Positions 9,096-19,362 are shown, counted from the stretch's first letter. The stretch: 49,311 nucleotides of DNA from Fulvimarina sp. (GCA_002700095.1 PACL01000087.1:1-49311); one strand, 5' to 3'. A program made the numbers and translations. Notes: generated from the sequence alone by a model not told the origin.

Positions 9096-10181
9096 TTACT
9101 GGGCCGTGACGGAATATTCCGGGCTCCAGTCGGCGGGTGCCAAAACGAGATCCATGTTGAGATCCTTCGCCGTCGTCGCGTCGATGACGTCGGCCTTCGG
9201 CTGGACGAGCTTCATGACGTCCTTGCCCTCGATCAGGCGCACCGCCTGGTCGATCGCCATGGCCCCCTCGGCGACCGGATACTGGGTCGCAAAGGCCAGG
9301 ATCTCGCCGCGGTTGAGCGAGTCCAGCATGGCCTGGTTCTCGTAGGAGGAGATGATCTTGATGTCCGGGCGACCGGCCAGCTGCACGGCGCCGACGGCGG
9401 CCTCGGCGGTCGGCGCCGTGCCCCAGATGACGTTCATGTTCGGATAGGTCTGGAGGGCGTCCTGGATCAGCTTGAGCTGCACCGCGACGCCCGAATCGCC
9501 GAACTTCTCGTCGAGGATCTTGACGTTGTCGTGGCTGGCGACCGTCTCCTTGAAGCCGGTGTTGAAGTCCTCCGCCCAGCCCGACCCCGCCGGTCCCGGG
9601 AAGGTGACGACATTGGCTTCCTCGTCGCCGATCGCCGCCAGCAGGCCCTTGGCGGTGACGCCGCCCATGGCGACGAAGTCGACGTAGTTGGCGGCCGGCA
9701 GCGCATCCTTGGGCAGCGGATTGGTGACGCCGACGACGGGGATGTTCTTCTCCTTGGCCTCGGCGAATTTCTGGCTGAGGCCCGCACCGGAGATCGCGCC
9801 GACGACGATCGCGTCGGCCCCGCTCGCCATGCAGTCGTCGAACTGGGAGATCTGCTTGGGCAGGTTCTCGTAGCCGCCGGCCTCGTAGAGGTTCATGTTG
9901 ACGTTCGCGGCCTTGGCCTGGGTGACGATGCCGTAGGCGACGGCGACCCAGAAGCTGTCCTTCATGTGCGGGAAGAGGACGCAGATATTGTGGGCCTTCT
10001 CGGCCTTTTCGAGCGGAGTGTATTCGGCCTCGGTCGGGGTGCCGGACGAGGCGTCCATGACCGGGAAAGGCCACCAGGATGCGGAGCCTTCGGCGGCGGC
10101 ACCCGGCTGGGTCGCCCCGACGAGGAGGGCGAGCGAACTCGCCGTTGCAAATGCGATGCGGGTCTTCGTGCTGGCGGCCAT
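9096..10181 (-). CDS. TorT-like periplasmic substrate-binding protein
   Basis: Secreted periplasmic binding protein (361 aa). The first 29-30 residues form a Sec signal peptide (basic start, hydrophobic core, AAA-type cleavage site). The mature protein is closer to TorT, the TMAO sensor partner of TorS, than to RbsB: it shares a WWPFPV opening, a KDSFW...YG block, an LYEAGGYENL block and a following GADAI segment. In this operon it sits directly before an ATPase and two permeases, so it is most likely the transport receptor rather than a sensor partner; no TorS-like kinase is in the window. The ATG at 10181 has AAGGA about 9 nt upstream. It begins 4 nt after the HyuB stop. Ligand unknown; a small N-oxide, amine or N-heterocycle is plausible. 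Confidence 0.88.
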   Translation of the reverse strand: MAASTKTRIAFATASSLALLVGATQPGAAAEGSASWWPFPVMDASSGTPTEAEYTPLEKAEKAHNICVLFPHMKDSFWVAVAYGIVTQAKAANVNMNLYEAGGYENLPKQISQFDDCMASGADAIVVGAISGAGLSQKFAEAKEKNIPVVGVTNPLPKDALPAANYVDFVAMGGVTAKGLLAAIGDEEANVVTFPGPAGSGWAEDFNTGFKETVASHDNVKILDEKFGDSGVAVQLKLIQDALQTYPNMNVIWGTAPTAEAAVGAVQLAGRPDIKIISSYENQAMLDSLNRGEILAFATQYPVAEGAMAIDQAVRLIEGKDVMKLVQPKADVIDATTAKDLNMDLVLAPADWSPEYSVTAQ

Positions 10182-10185
10182 GATC

Positions 10186-12219
10186 TCAGGTCCTTGGTGG
10201 GGTTGCGGGGGCATTGTCTGGGGCATGGGATCGATGCGTGGGAGCAGCCGGGGAATGGGTCATGCAGGGCGCCCATTCGCCGACGGAGCGCCGCTCGAAC
10301 ATCTCGCGAAACTGCCGGGTGGATTCCGGCAGCAGCTCGCCGCTCTGCCATTCCAGGATGACGGCGTGCTGGCGGATGACGTCGAAGACGTCGATCTCGC
10401 CGGCCCGGTAGCGCGCGGCGACGCCTTCGGGATCTTCCCGAGCCCAGGCAACCCGCTTGGCGCGGATATCCTGACGCAGGGTCTCGGTCGCTGCCGCGTC
10501 GATCCCGTATTCGCAGAGTTCGGCGTCGATCTCGGAAATCACGACGCCATAGTCCTTCGCCGCGCGATCCACCGAAACGTAGTCGTCGATCACGTCTTCC
10601 AGGACGCGCTTCGGATCGCGTTCCAAAGGGTCGCCGAAGCCGCCGCCGCCCGCCGTCGGGCGTGAGAACACGTCGCCCTCGACGATCGGAACGTCCGAGA
10701 AGATCGCGCCGAGGCGCTCTTCCTTGCCGCCGTCCTTGTGGGTCAGGGTCAGGCCGTGCGGCATGGAGGGCAGGCCACCCTCGATGCCCCAGACGACCGC
10801 CCGCTCGCGGTCGCAGATATAGGAGATGACGACGCCCTCCGAGGCGAGCATGCGCGAGGTCTTCTTGAGGCCCGATCCGCCCCGCCACTTGCCGGGGCCG
10901 GGGGAGTCGGTGACGATCTCCATCTCGGTGCAGATGATCGGGCTCGCGCGCTCCTGTCCCTCGACCGGCTGGGCCATCATGCCGGTGCCGAAGGAGGCGG
11001 TGGTGCAGTTGTTGCCGTCCTTGCCGTTGCGCCCGCCCCAGCCGCCGGGCAGCCAGTCGTAGAACATGAACATCGACTTGTCCGAGGCGCGCCTGTCCCA
11101 GCCGCCGGTCAGGAGATATTCGAGATTGAAGGCGCAGGCGAGCGCCCGCTCGGGCATCAGCCGCGACCACATCTCGTAGATCGAGTTCATGATCTTTTCG
11201 AACGGCATCAGGAAGCCGGTCACGGCCACCGGCCAGCGGGCGTCGACGATCGAGCCTTCCGGCGCGATGATCTCGAAGGCGCGGTAGAAGCCGGAATTCA
11301 GCGGCAGATCCGGAAAGAAGGTCTTCATCCCGGCGGCAACGCCCGAGAACGTCGTGCCGAAGGCGGAATTGTAGATCGAGCCAATCACCGGGTGGCTGCC
11401 GGTGAAGTCGTAGATCACCTTGTCGCCCTTGATCGTCATCTTGATCTTGATCGGGATCATGCCTTCGCCGCCGGCCGGGTCGCGGTCGATGTAGTCGACG
11501 GTTTCCCACTCGCCGTCCGGCATCGCGGCGATGCGCTGGCGCACCGCGCGCTCGACATAGTCCTGGACGGCGGATAGCCCGGTCTCGATGGTGTCGCGGC
11601 CGTATTTGTCCACGAGCCGCAGGATCTCGCGCTCGCAGACCCGGGTCGCCTGAGCCTGGGCCTGCATGTCGCCGATGATCGAGGCCGGATCTCGCGTATT
11701 GTGGGCGATCAGCCCGGCGACGTCCCGGTGCAGCTCGTTCTTGGAGAACAGCCGGACCGGGGTAATGCGCAGCCCTTCGCGGAACATCTCCTTGGCCGAG
11801 ACGTCGAAGGAGCCAGGAACCGAGCCGCCGACATCGGACCAGTGGCCGTTCGACTGGGCATAGGCGATCACTTTCCCGCCTGAGAAGATCGGCCGGACGA
11901 GGCGCACGTCGGAGAAATGCGTGCCGCCGGCATAGGGGTCGTTGATGGCGTAGACGTCGCCCTCATGCATGTCGCCTTCGAAGTGGCGCATGACGTCCTG
12001 GCAGGTGAAGTGCAGGGTGCCGACATGGACGGCGATGTCCTGGTTGCCTTGCGCGGCGCACTCGCCCTTGGCGTCGTGCAGGCCGCTGGAGAAGTCGTGA
12101 TTGTAGATGACGAAGGAGTAGCAGGTGCGCAGCACCTGTTCGCCCATCTGGTCGACGGCGGTGATGAAGGAGTTCTTCAGGACCTCGAAGGTCACGGGAT
12201 CGAGCGGTTCTGTCGCCAT
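10186..12219 (-). CDS. hyuB: Hydantoinase B / 5-oxoprolinase family subunit
   Basis: Beta subunit (677 aa) of an ATP-dependent cyclic amide hydrolase (hydantoinase, N-methylhydantoinase, caprolactamase, acetone/acetophenone carboxylase family). The N-terminal region has the conserved NDPYAGGTH block at 93-101 and the usual HVGT motif (66-69) before it; a glycine-rich GGWGGRNG stretch follows later. With HyuA it would open a lactam or imide ring using ATP. The last 30 or so residues are Pro/Ala/His-rich and may be non-conserved. The ATG at 12219 lies 4 nt after the HyuA stop, giving tight coupling. The exact family member cannot be settled by eye. Confidence 0.92.
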   Translation of the reverse strand: MATEPLDPVTFEVLKNSFITAVDQMGEQVLRTCYSFVIYNHDFSSGLHDAKGECAAQGNQDIAVHVGTLHFTCQDVMRHFEGDMHEGDVYAINDPYAGGTHFSDVRLVRPIFSGGKVIAYAQSNGHWSDVGGSVPGSFDVSAKEMFREGLRITPVRLFSKNELHRDVAGLIAHNTRDPASIIGDMQAQAQATRVCEREILRLVDKYGRDTIETGLSAVQDYVERAVRQRIAAMPDGEWETVDYIDRDPAGGEGMIPIKIKMTIKGDKVIYDFTGSHPVIGSIYNSAFGTTFSGVAAGMKTFFPDLPLNSGFYRAFEIIAPEGSIVDARWPVAVTGFLMPFEKIMNSIYEMWSRLMPERALACAFNLEYLLTGGWDRRASDKSMFMFYDWLPGGWGGRNGKDGNNCTTASFGTGMMAQPVEGQERASPIICTEMEIVTDSPGPGKWRGGSGLKKTSRMLASEGVVISYICDRERAVVWGIEGGLPSMPHGLTLTHKDGGKEERLGAIFSDVPIVEGDVFSRPTAGGGGFGDPLERDPKRVLEDVIDDYVSVDRAAKDYGVVISEIDAELCEYGIDAAATETLRQDIRAKRVAWAREDPEGVAARYRAGEIDVFDVIRQHAVILEWQSGELLPESTRQFREMFERRSVGEWAPCMTHSPAAPTHRSHAPDNAPATPPRT

Positions 12220-12223
12220 CGTC

Positions 12224-14245
12224 TCAGCCCTTCGCCCGGATGATGATGTTGAGATACTTGTCGACTTCGGCCCTGGCCCAAGGCGGCACGACGGTGGTGG
12301 AATCCACCTGCTCGACGATGGCCGGTCCTTCCAGCGTGAAGCCGGCCGGCAGCTCCGCGCGATCGTAAATCGGGGTGTCGTGGGGCTTCTCGTCGAACCA
12401 GACCGTGCGGCGGCTGGCCGGGCCGGGCGTTTCGCCGGTCGGCTCGTGCACCTTGAGGTCGGCCTTGGGCACGACACCGGTCGCCTTCAGATTGACCCGG
12501 AACAGGCTGACCGGCGTGTCGTCGCGGCGGAAATTGTATTCCCGGTGATGCTCGCGGTGGAAGTCCTCGACCAGGACCTCGATCGAGCGGATCGGGCTCG
12601 GCGCCGTGACCGCGAGGGAGCGCCACTGGCCGCGATACATCATGTCGATGGAGCGCTGGAAGACGATGTCTTCGGGCTTGACGCCCTCGTGGGTCAGCCG
12701 GTCGAGCGCTTCTTTTTCGATGCGGGCGAACTGTGCCTCGATGGTCTTGGGATCGGCATTGGCGGCCTCGACCATGCAGTTTTCGGAAAAGTCGTGCTGC
12801 ATGTCGACGAGGAGGCAGCCGAGCGCCGAAGTGACGCCGGGATTGGTCGGCACGATGACGACAGGGATCGCGAGTTCGCGCGCGACGTCGGCGCCATGCA
12901 GCGCGCCGGCTCCGCCGAAGGCGACGAGGGCAAAGTCGCGCGGGTCATAGCCGCGGCTGATCGAGATCAGCCGCACGGCGTCGGACATGTTGGCATTGGC
13001 GACCCTGACGATCGCGTCGGCCCCGGCTTCGACGGAGAGGTCGAAGGCTTCCGCCACCGTCGCGACGGCGTTGCGGGCGAGGGTCGGATCGAGTTGCACC
13101 GAGCCACCGGCAAGGCTGGTGCCGAGGCGTCCGAGGGTGACGTTGGCATCGGTGTTGGTCGGCTGTTCGTTGCCGTTGCCGTAACAGGCGGGGCCGGGAT
13201 TGGCGCCGGCCGATTGCGGGCCGTTGCGCAGCGAGCCGGCCTCGTCGGTCCAGGCGAGCGAACCACCGCCGGCGCCGATGGTCATCACCTCGATCGAGGA
13301 GAAGCGGATCGGGTAGCCGAACTCGATGGACCAGTCCTTGGTCACCCGCGACTGGCCTTCATAGGCAAGCGACACGTCGGTCGAGGTGCCGCCCATGTCG
13401 AGCCCGATGGAGTTGGGAAAGCCGCAGAGGCCGGCGATGTGGCGGCTGGCGATGGCGCCGGCGGCAATGCCCGAGCCGGCGAGGCGGGCGGCGAAATCCT
13501 TGACGCTTGCCGGCGTCATCACGCCGCCGCCGGTGTGCAGGAGCAGAAGGTCGCGGGTGTAGCCGTCGGCCGCGAGCCGGTCGCCGAGCCGGTTGGTGTA
13601 GCTGACGACGACGGGGCTCAGCGCGGCGTTGACGACAGTGGTCGAGAAGCGCTCGTGCTCGAAGATCTCGGGCAGCACCTGCGAAGAGATCGAGACCGGA
13701 ATGTCCGGCATCGCCTCGACCAGAATGTCGCGCATCGCCCGCTCGTTCTCGCCGTTGAGATAGGCGTTCATGAAGCAGACGGCGATGGCCTCGACGCCGC
13801 GCTTCTTCAGGATGCGGGCGACCTCGCGGGCGGCATCGAGATCGAGCGTCTCGATGACCGCGCCCGAAGCGTCGACGCGCTCTGGAACGGTCAACCGGTC
13901 GCGGCGCGGGATGTAGGGTTTGACGACGTCCTTGTAGGCGTCCCAGAGGTCTTCCTTGTTGGCGCGGCGAATCTCGATCACGTCCCGGAAGCCCTTGGTC
14001 GAAACGAGGGCGGTGCGCGGCAGGCGTCGGGTGATCAGCGCGTTGGTCGCCACCGTCGTGCCGTGCGAGAACAGCGCGACATCGGCAAGGTCGATGCCGG
14101 CCTTGGCGACGCCGGTCATGATCCCCTCGATCGGGTCGCTGGTCGACGACGTCTTCTCGATCCGGATGAGACCCGTGGTCTCGTCCATGATGCACATGTC
14201 GGTGAAGGTGCCGCCGACGTCGACGGCTATGCGGAGGTTTTGCAA
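12224..14245 (-). CDS. hyuA: Hydantoinase A / 5-oxoprolinase family subunit
   Basis: Alpha subunit (673 aa), with the ASKHA-type nucleotide-binding motifs DVGGTFTD at 9-16 and LDMGGTSTD at 282-290 that phosphorylate the cyclic amide. Family members include N-methylhydantoinase, caprolactamase alpha and acetone carboxylase beta. The reading frame opens with TTG at 14245, because the first in-frame ATG falls inside the conserved N-terminal motif; GGGA lies upstream. It is the first gene of the ten-gene run, with 292 nt of non-coding DNA before it that carries candidate operator repeats. Presence of both ring-opening subunits next to an omega-aminotransferase parallels the caprolactam pathway; equivalence is not claimed. 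Confidence 0.92.
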   Translation of the reverse strand: MQNLRIAVDVGGTFTDMCIMDETTGLIRIEKTSSTSDPIEGIMTGVAKAGIDLADVALFSHGTTVATNALITRRLPRTALVSTKGFRDVIEIRRANKEDLWDAYKDVVKPYIPRRDRLTVPERVDASGAVIETLDLDAAREVARILKKRGVEAIAVCFMNAYLNGENERAMRDILVEAMPDIPVSISSQVLPEIFEHERFSTTVVNAALSPVVVSYTNRLGDRLAADGYTRDLLLLHTGGGVMTPASVKDFAARLAGSGIAAGAIASRHIAGLCGFPNSIGLDMGGTSTDVSLAYEGQSRVTKDWSIEFGYPIRFSSIEVMTIGAGGGSLAWTDEAGSLRNGPQSAGANPGPACYGNGNEQPTNTDANVTLGRLGTSLAGGSVQLDPTLARNAVATVAEAFDLSVEAGADAIVRVANANMSDAVRLISISRGYDPRDFALVAFGGAGALHGADVARELAIPVVIVPTNPGVTSALGCLLVDMQHDFSENCMVEAANADPKTIEAQFARIEKEALDRLTHEGVKPEDIVFQRSIDMMYRGQWRSLAVTAPSPIRSIEVLVEDFHREHHREYNFRRDDTPVSLFRVNLKATGVVPKADLKVHEPTGETPGPASRRTVWFDEKPHDTPIYDRAELPAGFTLEGPAIVEQVDSTTVVPPWARAEVDKYLNIIIRAKG

Positions 14246-14348
14246 GGGGCTCGTTCCCGCTCATGCGCCGGGCCGTCGAACTGCGGCGGGCCTGGCCATC
14301 GGTCTGTGAGGCGAGCTAAACAGCTTTCACGAGGCGCTTCTTGACGAT

Positions 14349-14401
14349 TGGCGCATGAAATCTTGCGCCAGAACGAACTTGCGGCCTGCTTTTTTTGCGC
14401 C
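14349..14401. promoter_or_regulatory. Candidate operator cluster upstream of hyuA
   Basis: Within the 292-nt gap between hyuA and the AraC-type gene, TGGCGCA (14349-14355) and TGCGCCA (14364-14370) form an inverted repeat with an 8-nt spacer. A direct repeat TTGCGCC occurs at 14363-14369 and 14395-14401, 32 nt apart or about three helical turns, a spacing suited to AraC-type binding. The position about 100-155 nt upstream of the hyuA start fits activation. Binding by the adjacent regulator is inference. Confidence 0.4.
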
Positions 14402-14537
14402 TGCGAAGGATGCTCAATTGCTGCGCAGCACCATCGTCGAGCCTCGCGTATCGATTGGGCATCGGCGCGGCGCAACCACGCAACCCTCCGCGGCCGGCCG
14501 CACGTGTCCTGAGCCGCGTCGGCGGCCCGTCTTGTAA

Positions 14538-15512
14538 CTATCGGCTTAGATTGCCTGTCACCGGATCGCGGGCCGTCGCCCGTGCCTCGCTCGGCGTGCA
14601 GCCGAAGCGCGCCCGGTAGCTGCGGCTGAACTGGGCCTGGTCGCCGAAGCCGCACTCATAGGCGATCTCGGAGATCGACCCGCGGAAGCGCGGATCGCGC
14701 AGCCGCTGGTCGCACAGAGCGAGGCGCTGGCTGCGGATGTGCCCCCCGACCGTGATGTTCTCGGCTTCGAAGATCTGCTGGAGATAGCGCAGCGAGATGC
14801 CGCAGGCGTCGGCGACGGTCTGGGGCGTCAGGTTCGGATCGCCGAGCCGGCTGCGGATGATCTCCTCGGCCCGGCAGAGATGGGCGTTGCGCACCGAGGT
14901 GGACGACCCCGACAGCACCCGGCTGTCCTGCGTCACCGCAGCGGCAAGGAGTTCCACCAGTTGCCCGCCGATCAGGTGGCGCGACGCCTCGGTGAACTCG
15001 GCGATCCGTGCCACCGCAATCCGCAGCATGTCGACGAACAGGGCGCCTGCGCCCGATCTCGCGTCGAAGCGCAACGTCGCCAGGCGTTCGGGCCGGCTGA
15101 TGCGCGCCTCGAGCACCCTGCGCGGCACCTTCAGCACCCAGAGCGAGGCGGGATCGGCGTGGCTGAACTCGTAGGGCAGGTGGCTGCGTTCGATGAGGAA
15201 GCCGCCCGGCGCGCAGGAGACGTCCTGGCCGTCCTGGACGAAGCGCACCTCGGCTAGCTCGGGAATGGTGATCAGGTAGCTCTCGTCCCGCTCCTCGACG
15301 AGGTGGTGCTGATGCCGGCGGTACAGCATCCCGTTCGAGCAGTTGCGGGAGATCGAGACGGCGCCGAGGGACCAGGCTTCGAGGGTGCCGTCGAACAGCC
15401 GCGACCCGGCGAAGGCGAGGTCGAGGGGAAAGTAGATGTCGGAGACGGCCTTCTGCCAGCCCAGCCGGCGCTGGGGCGGGGGGAGGTCGCGGGTCGAAAA
15501 TCTCAGCGGCAT
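14538..15512 (-). CDS. AraC-family transcriptional regulator
   Basis: DNA-binding regulator (324 aa). The N-terminal 200 residues resemble the AraC-like ligand-binding domain (PF14525 type), and the C-terminal 100 hold two helix-turn-helix units, including the ISEIAYECGFGDQAQFSRSYR pattern region (second HTH) and a final GCTPSEAR. The ATG at 15512 is preferred because GGAG stands 8 nt before it; a GTG at 15521 is too close to that site. It is upstream of and co-oriented with the hyuA operon, so it is the leading candidate for its activator. The effector is probably the transported substrate or its lactam product. Confidence 0.92.
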   Translation of the reverse strand: MPLRFSTRDLPPPQRRLGWQKAVSDIYFPLDLAFAGSRLFDGTLEAWSLGAVSISRNCSNGMLYRRHQHHLVEERDESYLITIPELAEVRFVQDGQDVSCAPGGFLIERSHLPYEFSHADPASLWVLKVPRRVLEARISRPERLATLRFDARSGAGALFVDMLRIAVARIAEFTEASRHLIGGQLVELLAAAVTQDSRVLSGSSTSVRNAHLCRAEEIIRSRLGDPNLTPQTVADACGISLRYLQQIFEAENITVGGHIRSQRLALCDQRLRDPRFRGSISEIAYECGFGDQAQFSRSYRARFGCTPSEARATARDPVTGNLSR

Positions 15513-15663
15513 TGCACTCACTCCGATCGTCGTCGAACGTGCCGTGTGCGGCGTGGACTTCCCCCATGGCTGCCGTGACCTGCCGGCGCTCCGTCGTCTT
15601 TTCGTCAGGTCGATGCAGTGGACGCCACAGCCGCGGTCGAGTCCATCGCGCAGACCGCGAATG

Positions 15664-16386
15664 TCAGGCGATTGCGTCCAGAGCGCGCCGCACGGAGGCG
15701 GCGAGTTCGACCGCGCCGGGCGTGTCGGAATGGACGCAGATCGTGTCGGCGTGCATGTCGATCAGCGTGCCCTCGATGGTCGTCGCCTTGTTCTCGAGAA
15801 CCACCTGCCTGACCCGTCTTGCGGCTTCGTCCGGATCCTTGGCGTCGTGCTTGCGGGTGATGATCAGGCGGCCTTCGCCGTCATAGTCGAGATCGGCATA
15901 GTATTCGGCGAGGAAAGCGACGCCGCGTCCGGCATAGACCGTTTCCTGCAACGTGCCGCGCATGCACAACAGCGGCACGTCGAAGATCTCCGCCACGTCG
16001 GCGATGGCCTCGGCCACGTGTTCGTGCCGCATCGCCGCGCCATAGAGCGCGCCGTGGGGCTTGATGTGGTTGAGCTTCAGGCCCTTCTCGTCGAGGAAAC
16101 CGCGCAAGGCGCCGATCTGGTAGATCAGGCAGGCGGCGAGTTCCTCCCGGTCCATGGTCATTTCCCGGCGCCCGAAACCCTGCAGGTCCGGGAAGGACGG
16201 ATGGGCGCCGACCGCGACGCCGTGTTCGGCGGCCAGCGCGACCGTCGCGCGCATCACCGACGGGTCGGAGGCGTGGAAGCCGCAGGCGACGTTGGCGATG
16301 TCGACATAGGGCATCAGCCCGGCATCGTCGCCGCACTGGTAGAGGCCGAAGCCCTCGCCCATATCGCAATTGATGGTGACGCCCAA
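15664..16386 (-). CDS. pxpA: LamB/YcsF family protein, 5-oxoprolinase subunit A-like
   Basis: 240-aa protein of the PxpA family (E. coli YbgL), which with PxpB and PxpC cleaves 5-oxoproline to glutamate using ATP. Conserved blocks are visible: INCDMGEGFG near the N-terminus, VACGFHASDP, GAHPSFPD, HIKPHGALYG and a C-terminal ICVHSDTPGA. Length is normal. The frame starts with TTG at 16386 with AGGGG about 8 nt upstream. It lies downstream of the LysR gene and is separated by that regulator from its likely partners pxpB and pxpC on the other strand. The partner PxpB is divergent, so the true substrate may not be 5-oxoproline. Confidence 0.88.
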   Translation of the reverse strand: MGVTINCDMGEGFGLYQCGDDAGLMPYVDIANVACGFHASDPSVMRATVALAAEHGVAVGAHPSFPDLQGFGRREMTMDREELAACLIYQIGALRGFLDEKGLKLNHIKPHGALYGAAMRHEHVAEAIADVAEIFDVPLLCMRGTLQETVYAGRGVAFLAEYYADLDYDGEGRLIITRKHDAKDPDEAARRVRQVVLENKATTIEGTLIDMHADTICVHSDTPGAVELAASVRRALDAIA

Positions 16387-16554
16387 GATGCTCGCCCCTT
16401 TGCTTCAACCGCCGTCTTTGCAGTGGTTCCAAGCGTGGACGGGATCGGCCGGTCAGGTCAAATCGAATAAATCGCGGCGCGATATCTGCAAAACCGATGA
16501 CCCATGCAGCCGGACGTGTCTCGCCCGTCGCAGCGTCGGACCGCCTCGGGACGA

Positions 16555-17472
16555 TCAGTGCGGCCCCTCGGCCAGCCCGGCCGCCGCATAGCGCATGAAG
16601 TCGCTGAACGCCCCGCAGGCGGCGTCGGCCTTTGCATCGCGTTTCCAGGCGAGGCCGACATCCATGCTCGGCACGCCCTCGTCGATCACCCGCGTCTCGA
16701 TGCGCTGGCCGTCGAGCGACCAGGGCCGGTAGACCATATCGGAGAGGATCGTCACGCCCATGCCGGCGGCGACCATGGACCGGACGGCCTCGACCGATGC
16801 CGTGCGGTAGATCACCCTCGGCTCGAGGGCGGCGTTCACCCAGTAGCGCATCGACGTTACCTTCGCCTCGTCGACGGTCAGCATGAGGTAGGGGTACGGC
16901 TCGACATCGGCGAGCGCCACCCGGTCGGCGCGGGTGAGGGGATGGCCGGGCGCCAGCCACAGCCGGCGCGGCGAGCGCTTGAGGATTTCGCTGGCGATGT
17001 CTCCCCGGTTCTCCAGATTGGAGACCAGCATGACGGCGACGTCGAGGGCCCCGTCGACGATCGCCTGTTCCAGCACCGGGCGGGGCGCCTCGAAGAGTTC
17101 GAGCGTGATGCCGGGATAGTTGGCATAGAAGCGGATGAGGTGCGGCGGCAGGAAATAGCCGGAGACCGTATAGGTCACGCCGACGCGAACCCGCCCGGCG
17201 ATCTGGTCGCCGCTCATATGCGGGCTGCGGATCGCCTCGGCGACGGAGGAGAGGATCTGCTTGGCCTGGGGCAGGAAGCGCCCGCCCTCGATCGTCACGC
17301 GCACGCCTTGGGGCGTGCGCTCGAGCAGCGGCGCGCCGAGCAGCGCCTCGAGCTGCTGGATCGCCGTCGTCACCGCCGACTGGGAGACGTTGAGTTCCAC
17401 TGCGGCGCGGCTGATCCGGCCGCTTTCGGCTGCGGCGACGAAATAGCGGATCTGCTTCAGCGATATCGACAA
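16555..17472 (-). CDS. LysR-family transcriptional regulator
   Basis: LysR-type regulator (305 aa). The N-terminal winged HTH spans about residues 3-60 (KQIRYFVAAAESGRISRAA, SQSAVTTAIQQLE) and is followed by an effector-binding periplasmic-protein-like domain. The start is TTG at 17472. It is divergent from the biotin carrier gene across 211 nt, the usual layout for a LysR protein and its target operon. It probably controls the biotin/oxoprolinase operon and perhaps pxpA downstream of itself. The effector is not deducible. Confidence 0.94.
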   Translation of the reverse strand: MSISLKQIRYFVAAAESGRISRAAVELNVSQSAVTTAIQQLEALLGAPLLERTPQGVRVTIEGGRFLPQAKQILSSVAEAIRSPHMSGDQIAGRVRVGVTYTVSGYFLPPHLIRFYANYPGITLELFEAPRPVLEQAIVDGALDVAVMLVSNLENRGDIASEILKRSPRRLWLAPGHPLTRADRVALADVEPYPYLMLTVDEAKVTSMRYWVNAALEPRVIYRTASVEAVRSMVAAGMGVTILSDMVYRPWSLDGQRIETRVIDEGVPSMDVGLAWKRDAKADAACGAFSDFMRYAAAGLAEGPH

Positions 17473-17611
17473 CGGGCGAGCTCTCTTCGGGGCGGCGATG
17501 GCGACGCGGCCGGATCGGCGGGACCGCGCCAGAGTGCCCCTGCAGCGGGGATTTGCGCAACCGCCGCCGATCGGAAGCGAGGGTATCTGTTTTCTTGATG
17601 TGACGCTTTCG

Positions 17612-17646
17612 GTTTTGCAATTTTACGCCGACGCGAAGTTTTGCAA
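17612..17646. promoter_or_regulatory. Direct repeat in the lysR-biotin carrier intergenic region
   Basis: Two exact copies of GTTTTGCAA at 17612-17620 and 17638-17646, 26 nt apart start to start, lie in the AT-richer part of the 211-nt divergent intergenic region. The second ends 37 nt before the biotin carrier ATG. They may be binding sites for the adjacent LysR protein or overlap the operon promoter. No clean T-N11-A palindrome was confirmed. Confidence 0.4.
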
Positions 17647-17683
17647 GGCTCGGCGAAATTGTCCTCCAGCACAGGCGAGCCCC

Positions 17684-17925
17684 ATGCCGAAGACCACCAT
17701 CGAGGCGCCGATCCCCGGAACGTTCTATCGTGCGCCTTCGCCCGAGGAGCCGGTGTTCAAGAACCCGGGCGACGCGGTCGCCATCGGCGACACGGTGGGG
17801 CTGATCGAGGTGATGAAGTCCTTCACCCCCGTCGTGGCCGAGACGGCCGGCACCCTCGTCGCCTTCCATGTGGAGAACGAGGACGCGGTGATGGCCGGCC
17901 AGCCGCTCTACGACCTCGAAGCCTG

Positions 17926-17926
<1 letters not shown>
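17684..17926 (+). CDS. Short biotin carboxyl carrier protein
   Basis: 80-aa biotinyl domain. The VMKSF motif with the biotinylated Lys is around residues 44-48, within the GLIEVMKSF hairpin. It is only the carrier domain: E. coli AccB is about 156 aa with a long Pro/Ala-rich N-terminal linker that is missing here. This short form is known from biotin carriers outside fatty acid synthesis. The ATG at 17684 opens the conserved TIEAPIPGTFYR segment. The gene is first in a plus-strand operon, and its TGA overlaps the next ATG by 1 nt. Confidence 0.93.

Positions 17927-19358
<1,432 letters not shown>

Positions 19359-19362
<4 letters not shown>

Noticed and set aside
10186..14245. Naming HyuAB a caprolactamase or N-methylhydantoinase
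   Set aside because: The family is functionally mixed and by-eye motifs do not separate its members.
12125..14344. Plus-strand open frame of about 740 codons opposite hyuA
   Set aside because: Same reason: mirror of a real gene, low-complexity Asp/Gly/Arg composition, no ribosome site of note.
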